The notes: generated by a model from the sequence alone, not told the origin. Positions 1 through 8,950 are shown, counted from the first letter of the stretch. The stretch: 64,000 bases of DNA from UBA2093 sp044340485 (GCA_044340485.1 JBIITN010000004.1:30832-94831); one strand, 5' to 3'. Translations and numbers: made by a program.

Positions 1-2
1 AT

Positions 3-461
3 GAAGAACTCCTCAACAAGTACGCCAAAGATCTGCCCTATGACGCGTGGGATCGGGCACTCTTTAACCGAGCATTCCTCGGACTTGGAGTCGGAATTGT
101 GCTGCTCATTGTCGTTTTTGGACCTATCGCTGGACTTATTGCGGCGGTGGTGCACATGAATTTCTACCTAGCTGGTTCGGCAGCTGTGAATGCCATTGGT
201 CATCGCTTTGGACGTCGCACGTACCCGAACGGTGCCACCAACTTGCAGTGGCTTGCACTTCTCACGATGGGCGAAGGGCTGCACAACAATCATCACGCTG
301 CACCCTCATCTCCGCGTCTTTCTCATCGACGTTCAGAGTTTGACCCTGGATGGTGGGTAGTTCGAATTCTTGCGTGGTCTCGCCTTGCCCACTTGCGTTT
401 CACAGACGTTCGTCTCACTGCTCGCGCAAAAAGCATGCAATCTACATCTGAAGCCGCGTAG
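3..461 (+). CDS. Fatty acid desaturase, C-terminal part (5' end outside window)
   Basis: The reading frame is open from the first codon in the window (position 3), so the start lies upstream and only the last 152 codons are seen. The visible part has a hydrophobic membrane stretch followed by GEGLHNNHHAAP, the third histidine box (HxxHH) of membrane-bound acyl-lipid/acyl-CoA desaturases, which helps hold the di-iron centre. Family knowledge: these enzymes place a cis double bond (commonly delta-9) in fatty acyl chains using O2 and reduced ferredoxin or a similar donor, at the cytoplasmic membrane. The downstream PGWWVVR and the basic tail fit the end of DesC-like proteins. Substrate and position specificity cannot be judged. 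It ends 72 bases before the chosen transketolase start. Confidence 0.85.
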   Translation, partial: EELLNKYAKDLPYDAWDRALFNRAFLGLGVGIVLLIVVFGPIAGLIAAVVHMNFYLAGSAAVNAIGHRFGRRTYPNGATNLQWLALLTMGEGLHNNHHAAPSSPRLSHRRSEFDPGWWVVRILAWSRLAHLRFTDVRLTARAKSMQSTSEAA

Positions 462-521
462 GCCGTAACGATCTATGTGGTAGCTCCCGCATCGATCATC
501 TCCCACATAGAGGTCACCGAT

Positions 522-527
522 TACGAT
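522..527 (+). promoter_or_regulatory. -10 box TACGAT for leaderless transketolase mRNA
   Basis: TACGAT is followed by exactly six bases and then GTG at 534. Transcription normally starts about seven bases after a -10 box, so the mRNA would begin at the GTG itself. The same spacing recurs at many genes in this window, which supports this start over the further-upstream GTG at 477. Confidence 0.55.
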
Positions 528-533
528 TCGAAC

Positions 534-2486
534 GTGACTAACGCACCGCGCCTTGATTCCAGCCTTGACACTGCAGCAATTGCAATTATTCGATCGTTAG
601 CAATGGATGCGCCACTGGCTGCAAAAAGTGGACATCAAGGTACGGCCATGGCTCTTGCTCCGCTTGCTCATGTTCTCTACAGCCGAGTGATGAAACATCA
701 TCCTGTCGATGCACAATGGCCAGATCGCGATCGTTTCATCTTGTCGATCGGTCACGCATCTATCTTGCAGTACGCGCTGTTGTATTTGGCTGGATACGGA
801 CTCGAAATGAATGATCTCAAATCTTTTCGCCAGTGGGATTCATTAACGCCAGGCCACCCAGAAGTTGGGCACACAGTGGGTGTCGAAGTCACCACCGGTC
901 CACTTGGTCAGGGTTTTGCAAACGCAGTCGGTATGGCAATTGCAGAGGAGCACTTGCGTGCACGCTTTGGTATCGAAAACCAAAACCACCATACGTGGGT
1001 AATAGCAGGTGATGGTTGTCTGATGGAAGGCGTCAGCCACGAAGCGGCGTCGCTTGCAGGCCATCTCAAACTAGAGCGCTTAATCTGCATATTCGACGAC
1101 AACAAAATCACGATTGACGGATCAACATCACTCACGTGTTCCGACGATGTACCTGCTCGTTTTCGCTCGTACGGCTGGAATGTGATTGAAGCTGGAGAAA
1201 TTGCAGAAGATTGTGACGCACTCGAGTTAGCACTCCTACAAGCAAAGGAACACACTGGATCTCCCACTCTTGTCGTGCTTCGCTCACACGTGGGATTCCC
1301 ATCGCCAGACTTCACCGACAGACATGAAGCACACGGAAATCCGTTTACTGCTGAACACGTGAGTGCAACAAAAAAAGTGATGGGCATCCCCAACGAACCA
1401 TTTTGGGCTCCCGCCGACATCGTGAACACATACCGCAGTTTCTGTGCGACACGTTGTATTGATGCATACGCGACATGGTCCACACAACCATCCGACAAAA
1501 GATCAGCGTTTGCGACAATGTGGAATTCACCACCGTCAGTACGTGATTTGCCGGAGTTTGGATCAGACTCACAACTTGCAACTCGTGTTGCATTCCAACA
1601 GGTCCTCGATGCCACACTTCCCTCGCTTCCCCAAGTGGTGAGCGGCTCTGCGGACCTCACGGGAAATACCGGTGTAAAGCTCTCGGGACAAAGCGGGTTC
1701 TCCGTCTCATCTCGAGAGGGCCGACAGGTGTATTACGGGATTCGCGAACACGCGATGGGTGCCGCACTCGTGGGTATGGCTCTCCACGGTGGCGTCGTTC
1801 CTGTTGGTGGCACATTCTTTGTGTTCGCCGACTACATGCGTCCAGCCATTCGTCTCGCTGCACTTTCCGGTGCACGCTGTGTCTTTGTGTTCAGCCATGA
1901 CTCGGTGGGAGTGGGCGAAGATGGCCCCACTCACCAACCAGTGGAACACCTTGCGACACTGCGCGCAATTCCTGGATTACAAGTAATTCGTCCTGCTGAC
2001 CAAAACGAAACTGCCCAAGCATGGAGCGCTGCACTGCAATACAACGGCCCGACAGCTTTGATCTTGTCACGACAAAACGTTCCGGCTATCACAGATGGTG
2101 CCGCTGTTGCTACGGGTGCAGCAGCCCTCAAAAAAGTTGACTCACCCCATGTTGTGCTCGTCGCAACTGGTAGCGAAGTCTCCGTCGCTGTGGCAGCAGC
2201 TGAAGCACTTGCTTCTGAATCTGTGCGAGCCCAAGTGGTGTCAATGCCGTCATGGGATCGATTCGCTGCACAAAGCAAATCCTTCCAACTAAGTGTTTTT
2301 CCCGACGGCGTTCCCGTGATCAGCATCGAAGCAGCCACCACATTTGGATGGGATCGATATGCAGATGCAATGGTTGGCATCGATCGGTTCGGGGCAAGTG
2401 CGCCGGGCAATGTTGTTATGGAACAATTGGGAATCAATGTTGCAAATGTCGTTGCAACCGTAAAGAAAGTGATGTCACCGCAATGA
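534..2486 (+). CDS. tkt: Transketolase
   Basis: This 650-residue protein is the usual length for bacterial transketolase, a cytosolic thiamine-diphosphate enzyme that moves two-carbon ketol units between sugar phosphates in the pentose phosphate pathway. Visible features are GHAS near residue 73, GPLGQGFANAVGMA near 125, the ThDP/metal-binding GDGCLMEG near 159 that continues to FDDNKITIDG, the pyrimidine-domain EDGPTHQPVEH near 462, and IRPADQNE in the Pyr domain. The start is set at GTG 534 (MTNAPRLD) because a -10-like TACGAT sits six bases ahead. A GTG at 477 would add 19 residues and has no clear ribosome site. Its stop overlaps the transaldolase start in ATGA, so the two genes are almost certainly one operon and translationally coupled. 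Confidence 0.96.
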   Translation: MTNAPRLDSSLDTAAIAIIRSLAMDAPLAAKSGHQGTAMALAPLAHVLYSRVMKHHPVDAQWPDRDRFILSIGHASILQYALLYLAGYGLEMNDLKSFRQWDSLTPGHPEVGHTVGVEVTTGPLGQGFANAVGMAIAEEHLRARFGIENQNHHTWVIAGDGCLMEGVSHEAASLAGHLKLERLICIFDDNKITIDGSTSLTCSDDVPARFRSYGWNVIEAGEIAEDCDALELALLQAKEHTGSPTLVVLRSHVGFPSPDFTDRHEAHGNPFTAEHVSATKKVMGIPNEPFWAPADIVNTYRSFCATRCIDAYATWSTQPSDKRSAFATMWNSPPSVRDLPEFGSDSQLATRVAFQQVLDATLPSLPQVVSGSADLTGNTGVKLSGQSGFSVSSREGRQVYYGIREHAMGAALVGMALHGGVVPVGGTFFVFADYMRPAIRLAALSGARCVFVFSHDSVGVGEDGPTHQPVEHLATLRAIPGLQVIRPADQNETAQAWSAALQYNGPTALILSRQNVPAITDGAAVATGAAALKKVDSPHVVLVATGSEVSVAVAAAEALASESVRAQVVSMPSWDRFAAQSKSFQLSVFPDGVPVISIEAATTFGWDRYADAMVGIDRFGASAPGNVVMEQLGINVANVVATVKKVMSPQ

Positions 2487-3583
2487 CTCAACGTCTACTT
2501 GCCCTCTATGAACAGCAAGGACAGAGTCCGTGGCTCGACAATCTTCAACGGGGATACATCACAACAGGTCAGTTGCACGAACTCATCGCATCGGGCATCC
2601 GTGGACTGACCTCAAATCCCACCATTTTTCAAAAGGCCATACAATCCTCAAGCGACTATGACCAACAATTCACGCAAGAGATAGGGGCTGGCAATACACC
2701 AGAAGATGCGTACTGGTCACTTGTCATTTCAGACATCTGGGGAGCGCTCGATGCATTTGCCCCTCTTTACGAGACATCACACGGACGTGATGGTTTCGTA
2801 AGTGTTGAAGTCGATCCATGGTTGGCTCACAAAGGCACAGACACATTGTCTGCTGCTCGTGCACTTGATGAACGCATTTCGCGCCCCAATGTAATGATCA
2901 AGATCCCCGCGACAAAAGAAGGCATACCGGCGATCAAACAGATGATCGCTGAGGGCCGCAATGTCAACGTCACGCTCATTTTCAGTCTTGATCGCTATCG
3001 AGAAGTGATGACCGCATACATCGACGGGCTCGAACAACGAATGACCTCAGGTGACGACATCTCGAAAATTGCCAGTGTTGCGAGTTTCTTCATTAGCCGC
3101 GTTGACACCGAGATTGATCGCCGTCTTGAAACAATCGGAACGAATGAGGCATTAGAACTTCGCGGTACGGCAGCTGTCAATCAAGCCAAGTTGGCTTACA
3201 ACATGTTTGAGTCACTGTTTTCCGGACCACGCTGGGAAAAACTGGCAACTGCCGGCGCACAAGTACAACGACCGCTTTGGGCGTCCACGTCCACAAAGAA
3301 TCCCGCTTACCCAGACACGTTGTACGTCGACCAACTCATCGGGCCACACACGGTCAATACTTTGCCTGACGCCACTGTGGCCTCCTTTGCCGATCACGGC
3401 ACCGTGGCTCGCACTATCGACATTGACGTTGATAAGGCGAAAGATCAATGGTCACAGCTCGAGACATTAGGCGTTGATGTCGCAGATGTTGCCGAGCTGC
3501 TTGAGCGTGAAGGCGTATCGTCATTTCAGAAAAGTTTTGATGAATTGCTGACCGCTTTAAGAGCGAAAGCCACCGACCTATAG
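2483..3583 (+). CDS. tal: Transaldolase
   Basis: This 366-residue protein is of the longer actinobacterial transaldolase type. It exchanges a three-carbon dihydroxyacetone unit between sedoheptulose-7-phosphate and glyceraldehyde-3-phosphate in the non-oxidative pentose phosphate pathway. Family motifs are GIRGLTSNPTIFQKAI near residue 38, SVEVDPWLAHKG near 110, and MIKIPATKEG with the Schiff-base lysine near residue 140. FFISRVDTEIDRR near 198 and RPLWASTSTKNP near 265 are further matches. The ATG at 2483 overlaps the transketolase stop (ATGA). The frame remains open upstream, but starting earlier would duplicate transketolase codons and add sequence unlike the family. Co-transcription with tkt is the usual actinobacterial arrangement. 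Confidence 0.96.
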   Translation: MTQRLLALYEQQGQSPWLDNLQRGYITTGQLHELIASGIRGLTSNPTIFQKAIQSSSDYDQQFTQEIGAGNTPEDAYWSLVISDIWGALDAFAPLYETSHGRDGFVSVEVDPWLAHKGTDTLSAARALDERISRPNVMIKIPATKEGIPAIKQMIAEGRNVNVTLIFSLDRYREVMTAYIDGLEQRMTSGDDISKIASVASFFISRVDTEIDRRLETIGTNEALELRGTAAVNQAKLAYNMFESLFSGPRWEKLATAGAQVQRPLWASTSTKNPAYPDTLYVDQLIGPHTVNTLPDATVASFADHGTVARTIDIDVDKAKDQWSQLETLGVDVADVAELLEREGVSSFQKSFDELLTALRAKATDL

Positions 3584-3604
3584 TCGCCACCGCTCCAGAT
3601 GTAA

Positions 3605-3802
3605 CTAGCGCAACAGCGAAATTGCCTTCTCGATCGCCCGCCGGGCTTGAATGACTTTCTTCTCCTTAGCCGAAGGCTTCTGTTCTCCAGCCTCAATGGT
3701 TTCTCGCAGCATGCTCATCGCACGCTCGTCCAAAATGTCAGCAATCGAGCGCAACTGGTCGACTACCTCGGAAAAGTCCTCAGACTCATGTGACTGTGAC
3801 AC
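3605..3802 (-). CDS. Small hypothetical protein, helical and charged
   Basis: This 65-residue protein is not recognised. It begins with GTG at 3802, preceded by a clear AGGAG (complement of 3811-3815) at an eight-base spacing, which is good evidence that it is a real gene. The sequence is acidic in its first half (SEDFSEVVDQL) and lysine/arginine-rich in its second (SAKEKKVIQARRAIEKA), with a heptad-like spacing of hydrophobic residues consistent with helices. No signal peptide, membrane segment or cysteine is present. It is convergent with transaldolase and divergent from the cysteine-rich gene at 3885. No function can be assigned. Confidence 0.65.
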   Translation of the reverse strand: MSQSHESEDFSEVVDQLRSIADILDERAMSMLRETIEAGEQKPSAKEKKVIQARRAIEKAISLLR

Positions 3803-3884
3803 GATGCACTCTCCTCTCGATCACAACGTTACGTTGCCGGACACATGTCAAAGAGACATTTAGTGTCCATGTATTACGCGCTGC

Positions 3885-4655
3885 ATGTATGCACGCACTA
3901 GCGTTGCACCTGTGGCACAACCAGAAGACCTACATGAATGGGTAAGTTTCGACGATCCCGATGAGCATCGCACATGGATGGTTGATGCTTCCTTTTTCCG
4001 CTCTAACTACATGTGTATTTACGGCAATGGCTGCAAAGGTGTCCTCGATGACCCGTCCCCAGAGCTAATGCATGGTTGTTGTTCATTTGGCGCGCACTTC
4101 ATCAATGACGCCGATGTGAAGACAGTAAAGAGATCCTCAAAGAGACTCACACCGGAAAACTGGGCCAACTACGACGTCGCAAAGAAAAAAGGCTGGTCGA
4201 TAACTGCAAATGACGGCACCACAAAAACACGCGTGGTACACGGTGCATGTATCTTTCACAATCCCCCTGGTTTCGAAGGTGGCACGGGTTGTGCTTTGCA
4301 CATTGCAGCAGAGGAAGCAGGTGAACGCCACATGGATTGGAAACCCGACGTGTGTTGGCAGGTCCCGCTACGTCTTGAAGAACACGTCGAAGAATCTGGT
4401 CAAGTGGTCTCCATCGTACGAGAATGGAAACGACGCGATTGGGGCGAAGGCGGACATGAATTTCATTGGTGGTGCACCGAATCGTCAGACGCCTTTGTGG
4501 GCAAAGAGCCTGCCTATGAATACTTCAAAAATGAGCTCACTGAAATGATGGGGAAAAAGTCATACAAGATTCTTGTGAAATTGCTTTCTCAACCGAAGCC
4601 AACGCCAATCCCTCACCCTGTAAAACGCGTTGCCAAAGCAAAGACGAAAAACTGA
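3885..4655 (+). CDS. Conserved cysteine-rich hypothetical protein
   Basis: This 256-residue soluble protein has no name I can give. Its N-terminal half carries a cysteine pattern, NYMCIYGNGCKGVL followed by HGCCSFGAHF, then CIFH, GTGCALH, DVCWQVPL and a late WWCTES. The spacing is suggestive of a metal or Fe-S site similar to the cysteine clusters of YkgJ/DUF3109-type proteins, but this is only a resemblance. The C terminus is Lys/Pro-rich. Two starts are possible: ATG 3885 (given), or GTG 3912 (MAQPEDLHEW), which has TAGCGT seven bases ahead at 3899-3904, in the style of the leaderless genes here. No signal peptide or membrane segment is seen. It is convergent with typA, one base apart. Confidence 0.75.
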   Translation: MYARTSVAPVAQPEDLHEWVSFDDPDEHRTWMVDASFFRSNYMCIYGNGCKGVLDDPSPELMHGCCSFGAHFINDADVKTVKRSSKRLTPENWANYDVAKKKGWSITANDGTTKTRVVHGACIFHNPPGFEGGTGCALHIAAEEAGERHMDWKPDVCWQVPLRLEEHVEESGQVVSIVREWKRRDWGEGGHEFHWWCTESSDAFVGKEPAYEYFKNELTEMMGKKSYKILVKLLSQPKPTPIPHPVKRVAKAKTKN

Positions 4656-4656
4656 T

Positions 4657-6486
4657 TTAACTATTTTGTTTTTTAAAGGCACGCCGACGATCTTCCAAGT
4701 TCAAAAGGCGCTTGCGAATACGAATCTTTGAGGGTGTCACTTCCACCAGCTCATCATCGGCGATCCATTCAATTGCTGTTTCAAGTGTGTGCACTACAGG
4801 CGCGGCCAACTTCACACCATCGTCATGGCTGTGTGTACGAATGTTGGTTTTTTCTTTGGGCCGGACCGCATTTACGACCATCTCTTCACCGCGGGATCCC
4901 TCACCCACGATCATGCCGTCGTAGACATCTACACCGGGAGGCACAAACAAAGTGCCTCGTAGCTGAAGATTGTCGAGTGCGTATGCAGTAGTGGAGCCCT
5001 GGCGGTCGGCGATCATCGCACCACCAGTACGGTGTGGCAACTCGCCTGCCCACGCTGTCCATCCCGCGTGATGTTGATGAAGAAGTGCAGTTCCCCGTGT
5101 GGCAGTCATCAACATTGATCGGAAGCCAATCAGGCCTCGTGAGGGTGCCTCAAATGACACAATCGTTCGTCCTGGATCGCCTGGACGTAAATCTGTCACG
5201 CGGCCTTTTCGCGGTGCGAGCGCTTGCGTCACAGTGCCCACGTGCTCGTCGGGCACGTCACACATACCAGATTCAAGAGGTTCGTGTTTTTTCCCGTTGA
5301 TCTCGCGCGTGATTACTTCAGGTCGACTCACCTGCAGTTCGTATCCCTCTCGACGCATACTTTCAATAAGCACCGCTAACTGCAGCTCGCCTCGACCAGC
5401 AACAGACATCACGTCTGCATTCTCAGTATCAGCAATACGAATAGATACGTTGCCAAGTACCTCTTTATTCAAACGGTCACGAATGTGACGGCTCGTGAGA
5501 TATTTGCCCTCTCGTCCAGCAAACGGTGACGTGTTCACACCAAAGCTCATCCGAAGTACTGGTTCATCAACCTCTAAACGAGGTAACGGCGTGGTGACTT
5601 CCAGCGCGGAAATAGTGTCACCTACTTCCACTTCTGCAATGCCCGCAAGAACAAATAGGTCGCCCGCCTCGATGGTTTCGACTTCAGTTCGTCCAATGCC
5701 GTCAAACACACTCAGTTGAGCAATGCGATGTTTAGAAGATGGCGATGCAGTTGCATCTTTGCCCCATAGAGCAACCGCGTCACCTTTTTTCATTTTTCCG
5801 GATTGCACGCGACCGACTGCAAGACGACCCAAATAGTCAGACGCATCAAGATTGACTACGAGTGCTGTCATGGCCGAGTCTGGGTCAACCTTTGGCGGCG
5901 GAATGGTGGAAACAATGCAGTCGAGCAAACATGACAGATCTGCATCCGCAGCAGGCATACCAATGCCTGTCATCGCCCGTGATTCACGAGCTACGGCAGA
6001 GATCACAGGGAACGCCAACTGGTCATCGCTATTTGCTAGATCTAGGAATAACTGCTCAACCTCGGTCAGTACTTCTTCAGGACGAGCGTCATGTCTGTCG
6101 ACTTTATTAATCACCAAGATGACAGGAAGTCCTAAGCCCAGCGCCTTCGATAAAACGTAACGGGTTTGAGGCAACGGGCCTTCAGCTGCATCAACCAACA
6201 GCACAATTCCGTCGACGAGAGCTAGCGAACGCTCCACTTCGCCACCAAAGTCGGCGTGGCCAGGCGTGTCAACGAGATTGATCAGAGTGTCTTTCCATGT
6301 GACTCGGGCGGCCTTGGCCAATATGGTGATTCCACGTTCTCGCTCTTGGTCATTGGAATCCATGACGCGATCCACCACAGCTTCATGAGCGGCAAACGTG
6401 CCGGTGGAGCGCAAGAGAGCGTCTACAAGTGTTGTTTTTCCATGGTCAACATGGGCCACGAGGGCGACATTACGAAGATGAGGCAT
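4657..6486 (-). CDS. typA: Ribosome-associated GTPase TypA/BipA
   Basis: This 609-residue translational GTPase is the full length for TypA/BipA, an EF-G-like factor that binds ribosomes and helps large-subunit assembly and stress or cold adaptation. G-domain motifs are visible: AHVDHGKTT (11-19), DSNDQERERGIT as switch I near 43, DTPGHADFGGE (73-83) and NKVD (127-130). Downstream come the beta-barrel domain, and then the TypA-specific RGELQLAVLIESMRREGYEL and RGLIGFRSMLMTATRGTA with the C-terminal domain. The start ATG is MPHLRNVALVAHVDHG. Upstream on the same strand lies a small acidic-tail gene (6534-6728), then rnd. Confidence 0.97.
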   Translation of the reverse strand: MPHLRNVALVAHVDHGKTTLVDALLRSTGTFAAHEAVVDRVMDSNDQERERGITILAKAARVTWKDTLINLVDTPGHADFGGEVERSLALVDGIVLLVDAAEGPLPQTRYVLSKALGLGLPVILVINKVDRHDARPEEVLTEVEQLFLDLANSDDQLAFPVISAVARESRAMTGIGMPAADADLSCLLDCIVSTIPPPKVDPDSAMTALVVNLDASDYLGRLAVGRVQSGKMKKGDAVALWGKDATASPSSKHRIAQLSVFDGIGRTEVETIEAGDLFVLAGIAEVEVGDTISALEVTTPLPRLEVDEPVLRMSFGVNTSPFAGREGKYLTSRHIRDRLNKEVLGNVSIRIADTENADVMSVAGRGELQLAVLIESMRREGYELQVSRPEVITREINGKKHEPLESGMCDVPDEHVGTVTQALAPRKGRVTDLRPGDPGRTIVSFEAPSRGLIGFRSMLMTATRGTALLHQHHAGWTAWAGELPHRTGGAMIADRQGSTTAYALDNLQLRGTLFVPPGVDVYDGMIVGEGSRGEEMVVNAVRPKEKTNIRTHSHDDGVKLAAPVVHTLETAIEWIADDELVEVTPSKIRIRKRLLNLEDRRRAFKKQNS

Positions 6487-6533
6487 TGATCACTAACGAT
6501 TGAGAGGGTTTATAACTACATTGACGAATCGAG

Positions 6534-6728
6534 CTACTGCTCGTCGTCGTCGACGACTTCTTCATCGTCGTCAAAACTCACGCCGTAGCGCTGAGCGATT
6601 TCGGCGTATTCATCCTCTTCCGTACGTGAGGTACGGGAGGATTCTCCAAAACCTAAGTCGGCCGCAGTAGGACCAGCTTGCTTTAATTTCCGGGCTTCTT
6701 CAAACCGGCGATGTCGACCCTTTTTCAC
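6534..6728 (-). CDS. Small hypothetical protein with basic head and acidic tail
   Basis: This short protein of 64 residues is not recognised. The start is set at GTG 6728 (MKKGRHRRFEEARKLKQ) because GGAG lies at the complement of 6736-6739, seven bases ahead. An upstream in-frame start at 6758 has no ribosome site. The N terminus is strongly basic and helical. The middle contains GPTAADLGFGESSRTSRTEE and the C terminus is a run of Asp/Glu (DDDEEVVDDDEQ). Such a charge split is typical of small nucleic-acid or ribosome-associated proteins, but that is inference. It sits between rnd and typA on the same strand. Confidence 0.6.
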   Translation of the reverse strand: MKKGRHRRFEEARKLKQAGPTAADLGFGESSRTSRTEEDEYAEIAQRYGVSFDDDEEVVDDDEQ

Positions 6729-6816
6729 GGTCGGTCTCCGAACATTGAGTGGCAACAAGTGCCTATGGACGATCTTTGTTTATTGTATCGCCCAATAGCC
6801 CCATTTGTACGGCATT

Positions 6817-8013
6817 TCAGGTGCCCTCTGGGGTATCGACCAGACGAAGCCCTCGAGCGCCACCAGTGAGTGGTCCAAATGAGAGGGCCCTCTTGCCTTG
6901 CAACAGGTCCTCAACATCGTTTCCAACGATGTCAGCGCGCCAGCCTTCCATCAGCCTCGCATTGGGTGCATGACGTAATAAATCAACTATGTCTGATCTT
7001 GTTGCAAGTAACTGAGGGTCGATGTGTTGCTGTCGAGCCAACTCATTCACCCATGCCGAAATCAATGTCACCGCGGGCCGCAAACTGCGATCAAGATCAT
7101 CGCCATCGCTCGTGGGAAATGCCAAATCCCCCTCGGCGCGGGAGATTCCGTCGGCGACAGCATCCAGAATCGCTGTACCTACTGAACCACGAGCGAGTTT
7201 GTCATCAAGTCCGCGAATGTGCCCCAGTTCATTAGCAGTTCGAGGCATACGTGAAGCAACACTGACAATGACAATGTCCGACAGCACATGGCGAACTGGT
7301 ATGTCGAGTTCCTGAGCTCGCTTCTCCCGCCACATTGCAAGTGATTGGGCCACCCAACGAGACTGTCCACGCAGACCACGAACGTCTTTCACCCGTAGCC
7401 AGGCATTCATGGGATCACCAGGGCCAGTTGGACGAGTTCTCAATTCCTCGCATGCCTCTTGTGCCCACACGTAGCGACCACGCTCGTGCAATTGGTGAGA
7501 CACCAATGCAGACAGTTCAGGTAGGTAGGCAACATCATTTGCCGCATATGTCACTTGATTTTCTGTGAGAGGACGACGTAACCAATCGGTCAATCTGTCC
7601 CCTTTAGGCAATGTGGTCTTGAGAAACGTCGACAGTAACGACGTTAAGGACGGTGTTGAATGCCCGAGGAATCCTGCTGCCAACTGCGTGTCAAACAGCT
7701 TTGAAGGAATCGCACCACAGGCATACGACAACACGTCGAGATCCTGCTGTGCGGCATGCACCACGGCCAATGAATGCGATGTGAGAAGAGGTCCCAGCAA
7801 TGAGATGTCGAGCGCTAAAGGATCAATAATTGCAAGTCGATCATCAACTGCAATTTGAACGAGAGCAATACGCGGAAAATACGTGCGCTCTCTGTGAAAT
7901 TCTGTGTCGAGGTAGTACTCGCTATGACCTACTGCGAATGAGACAAAATCTCGTAGCGCGAGATCCGTGTCGATCCACTCGATTCGATCATTGACAGATG
8001 ATCGATTGGTCAT
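6817..8013 (-). CDS. rnd: Ribonuclease D (3'-5' exoribonuclease, HRDC domain)
   Basis: This 398-residue protein fits actinobacterial RNase D, a 3'-to-5' exoribonuclease used in tRNA and stable RNA maturation. The DEDD exonuclease domain spans roughly residues 10-190. Motif I is DTEFHRE (36-42), motif II is in VVHAAQQDLDVL, and motif III includes YAANDVAYL with the Tyr and Asp of the DEDDy group. An HRDC-like domain follows at about 205-290 (REKRAQELDIPVRHVLSDIVIV), and a second one is likely near the C terminus. The ATG start at 8013 overlaps the stop of the MobA-like gene by four bases (ATGA), so the two are one transcript and translationally coupled. Confidence 0.93.
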   Translation of the reverse strand: MTNRSSVNDRIEWIDTDLALRDFVSFAVGHSEYYLDTEFHRERTYFPRIALVQIAVDDRLAIIDPLALDISLLGPLLTSHSLAVVHAAQQDLDVLSYACGAIPSKLFDTQLAAGFLGHSTPSLTSLLSTFLKTTLPKGDRLTDWLRRPLTENQVTYAANDVAYLPELSALVSHQLHERGRYVWAQEACEELRTRPTGPGDPMNAWLRVKDVRGLRGQSRWVAQSLAMWREKRAQELDIPVRHVLSDIVIVSVASRMPRTANELGHIRGLDDKLARGSVGTAILDAVADGISRAEGDLAFPTSDGDDLDRSLRPAVTLISAWVNELARQQHIDPQLLATRSDIVDLLRHAPNARLMEGWRADIVGNDVEDLLQGKRALSFGPLTGGARGLRLVDTPEGT

Positions 8014-8576
8014 TCTTCGGTGGCTGGCTCGAGGTCAGCCGGGGAGTTGATATTGCGTACAGCAACAGCAGGAACGGGAACTTCAATGACATCTAACAAC
8101 ACAGCTGCACGATGTACCGCTCGTTCCTTGCGCTTCCACACAGATTCCAAAGTTTTGAGACACTCTGTGGTATCCCACGCCGCACATAACCAATTCAATC
8201 GATCGGTGCGTCCGACTGCGGCTTGAGCATCAGAAAGACCGCGGACAAGACTTGTCACAACCGCTGGGGTCAAAAACGGCATGTCACATGACAACACCAC
8301 CACATTGTTATGTGTCGCGGCGCGCAATGCCGTAATCACACCACCAAGGGGGCCTTCACCTGGATATGCGTCCTTTTTCCATGTACCCGTCAGCTTCTTT
8401 GACTTTGCCTGTGTACCACCGACGAACAGAACCTCAGTTGCCCCAGCCTCGCGAGCAGCGTTGCCCACACGCTCAGCCATGGCGACACCATCGACTTCGA
8501 AATGCGCCTTATCAGTCCCCATGCGGGAACTATCTCCCCCAATGAGGATTGCTACGGTGAACTCGGAACCAGACAT
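8010..8576 (-). CDS. mobA: MobA-like molybdenum cofactor guanylyltransferase
   Basis: This nucleotidyltransferase of the MobA/GT-A fold has 188 residues, close to MobA's usual length. The N-terminal signature LIGGDSSRMGTDK (residues 11-23) matches the LAGGxSxRMGxDK loop that binds GTP. VLSCDMPFLTP near residue 100 carries the metal-binding Asp. Family role: MobA attaches GMP to molybdopterin, giving the guanine dinucleotide cofactor. A molybdenum hydroxylase is encoded at 36.8-39.6 kb, though that family often uses the cytosine form made by the related MocA, so MocA is a real alternative. The start was set at ATG 8576 (MSGSEFTVAIL); the frame stays open upstream but without homologous sequence. 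The 3' end overlaps rnd. Confidence 0.8.
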   Translation of the reverse strand: MSGSEFTVAILIGGDSSRMGTDKAHFEVDGVAMAERVGNAAREAGATEVLFVGGTQAKSKKLTGTWKKDAYPGEGPLGGVITALRAATHNNVVVLSCDMPFLTPAVVTSLVRGLSDAQAAVGRTDRLNWLCAAWDTTECLKTLESVWKRKERAVHRAAVLLDVIEVPVPAVAVRNINSPADLEPATEE

Positions 8577-8605
8577 AAAGACCACGCTTAGACGTTTCAG
8601 GCATC

Positions 8606-8611
8606 TAGGGT
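8606..8611 (+). promoter_or_regulatory. -10 box TAGGGT for leaderless membrane-protein gene
   Basis: TAGGGT is followed by six bases and the ATG at 8618. No Shine-Dalgarno sequence is present, so the mRNA most likely begins at the start codon. Confidence 0.5.
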
Positions 8612-8617
8612 ACGGGC

Positions 8618-8911
8618 ATGGGCGGAAATTCAGGCTCTCTTGATGCAGAACTCGTGAAAAATATCGCACTCGGTGTGGGCATTGGCGTAATTGTTGTGGG
8701 GCTCATCCTCCTGAAGATTGTGCGCTCCATAGTGGGCAAGGTCATCTCTGCTGTTGTGCTCTTAGCTATTGCAATTGCGGTGTTCAGCCAAAGAGCAGCA
8801 ATTGATGACTGCGCCAACAAAGTTCAAGAGCAAGCAGCATCTGGTCAAATCTCAACCATCCAGTGTCGTTTCTTTGGGCAGGATGTCAAAGTAGACGTCC
8901 CCGACCTATAA
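8618..8911 (+). CDS. Small hypothetical membrane protein
   Basis: This 97-residue protein is not recognised by name. It has a short polar N terminus (MGGNSGSLDAEL), then two adjacent hydrophobic segments at about residues 14-34 and 40-58, and a C-terminal soluble part of about 37 residues with two cysteines (DDCANK and IQCRFF) that could form a disulfide if the tail faces outside. A -10-like TAGGGT lies six bases before the ATG, supporting this start and a leaderless transcript. It is divergent from mobA-rnd and convergent with the hydrolase at 8951. Confidence 0.75.
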   Translation: MGGNSGSLDAELVKNIALGVGIGVIVVGLILLKIVRSIVGKVISAVVLLAIAIAVFSQRAAIDDCANKVQEQAASGQISTIQCRFFGQDVKVDVPDL

Positions 8912-8950
8912 CAAACAGCTCGCTGCACTTTTCATAATGTGACAAGGTGC

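Noticed and set aside
477..533. Upstream GTG start for transketolase
   Set aside because: It would add 19 residues not typical of the family, and no ribosome site is seen, whereas TACGAT lies six bases before GTG 534.
908..1660. Long open frame (250 codons) antisense to transketolase
   Set aside because: It mirrors the transketolase codons, has no ribosome site and no recognisable protein family; transketolase motifs on the plus strand are unambiguous.
2252..2482. N-terminal extension of transaldolase
   Set aside because: The open frame runs back inside tkt, but its Cys/Arg-rich sequence is unlike any transaldolase; the ATGA overlap at 2483 gives the standard start.
1931..2491. Second antisense frame inside tkt (186 codons)
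   Set aside because: Same reason: Ala/Ser/Thr-rich shadow composition with no motif.
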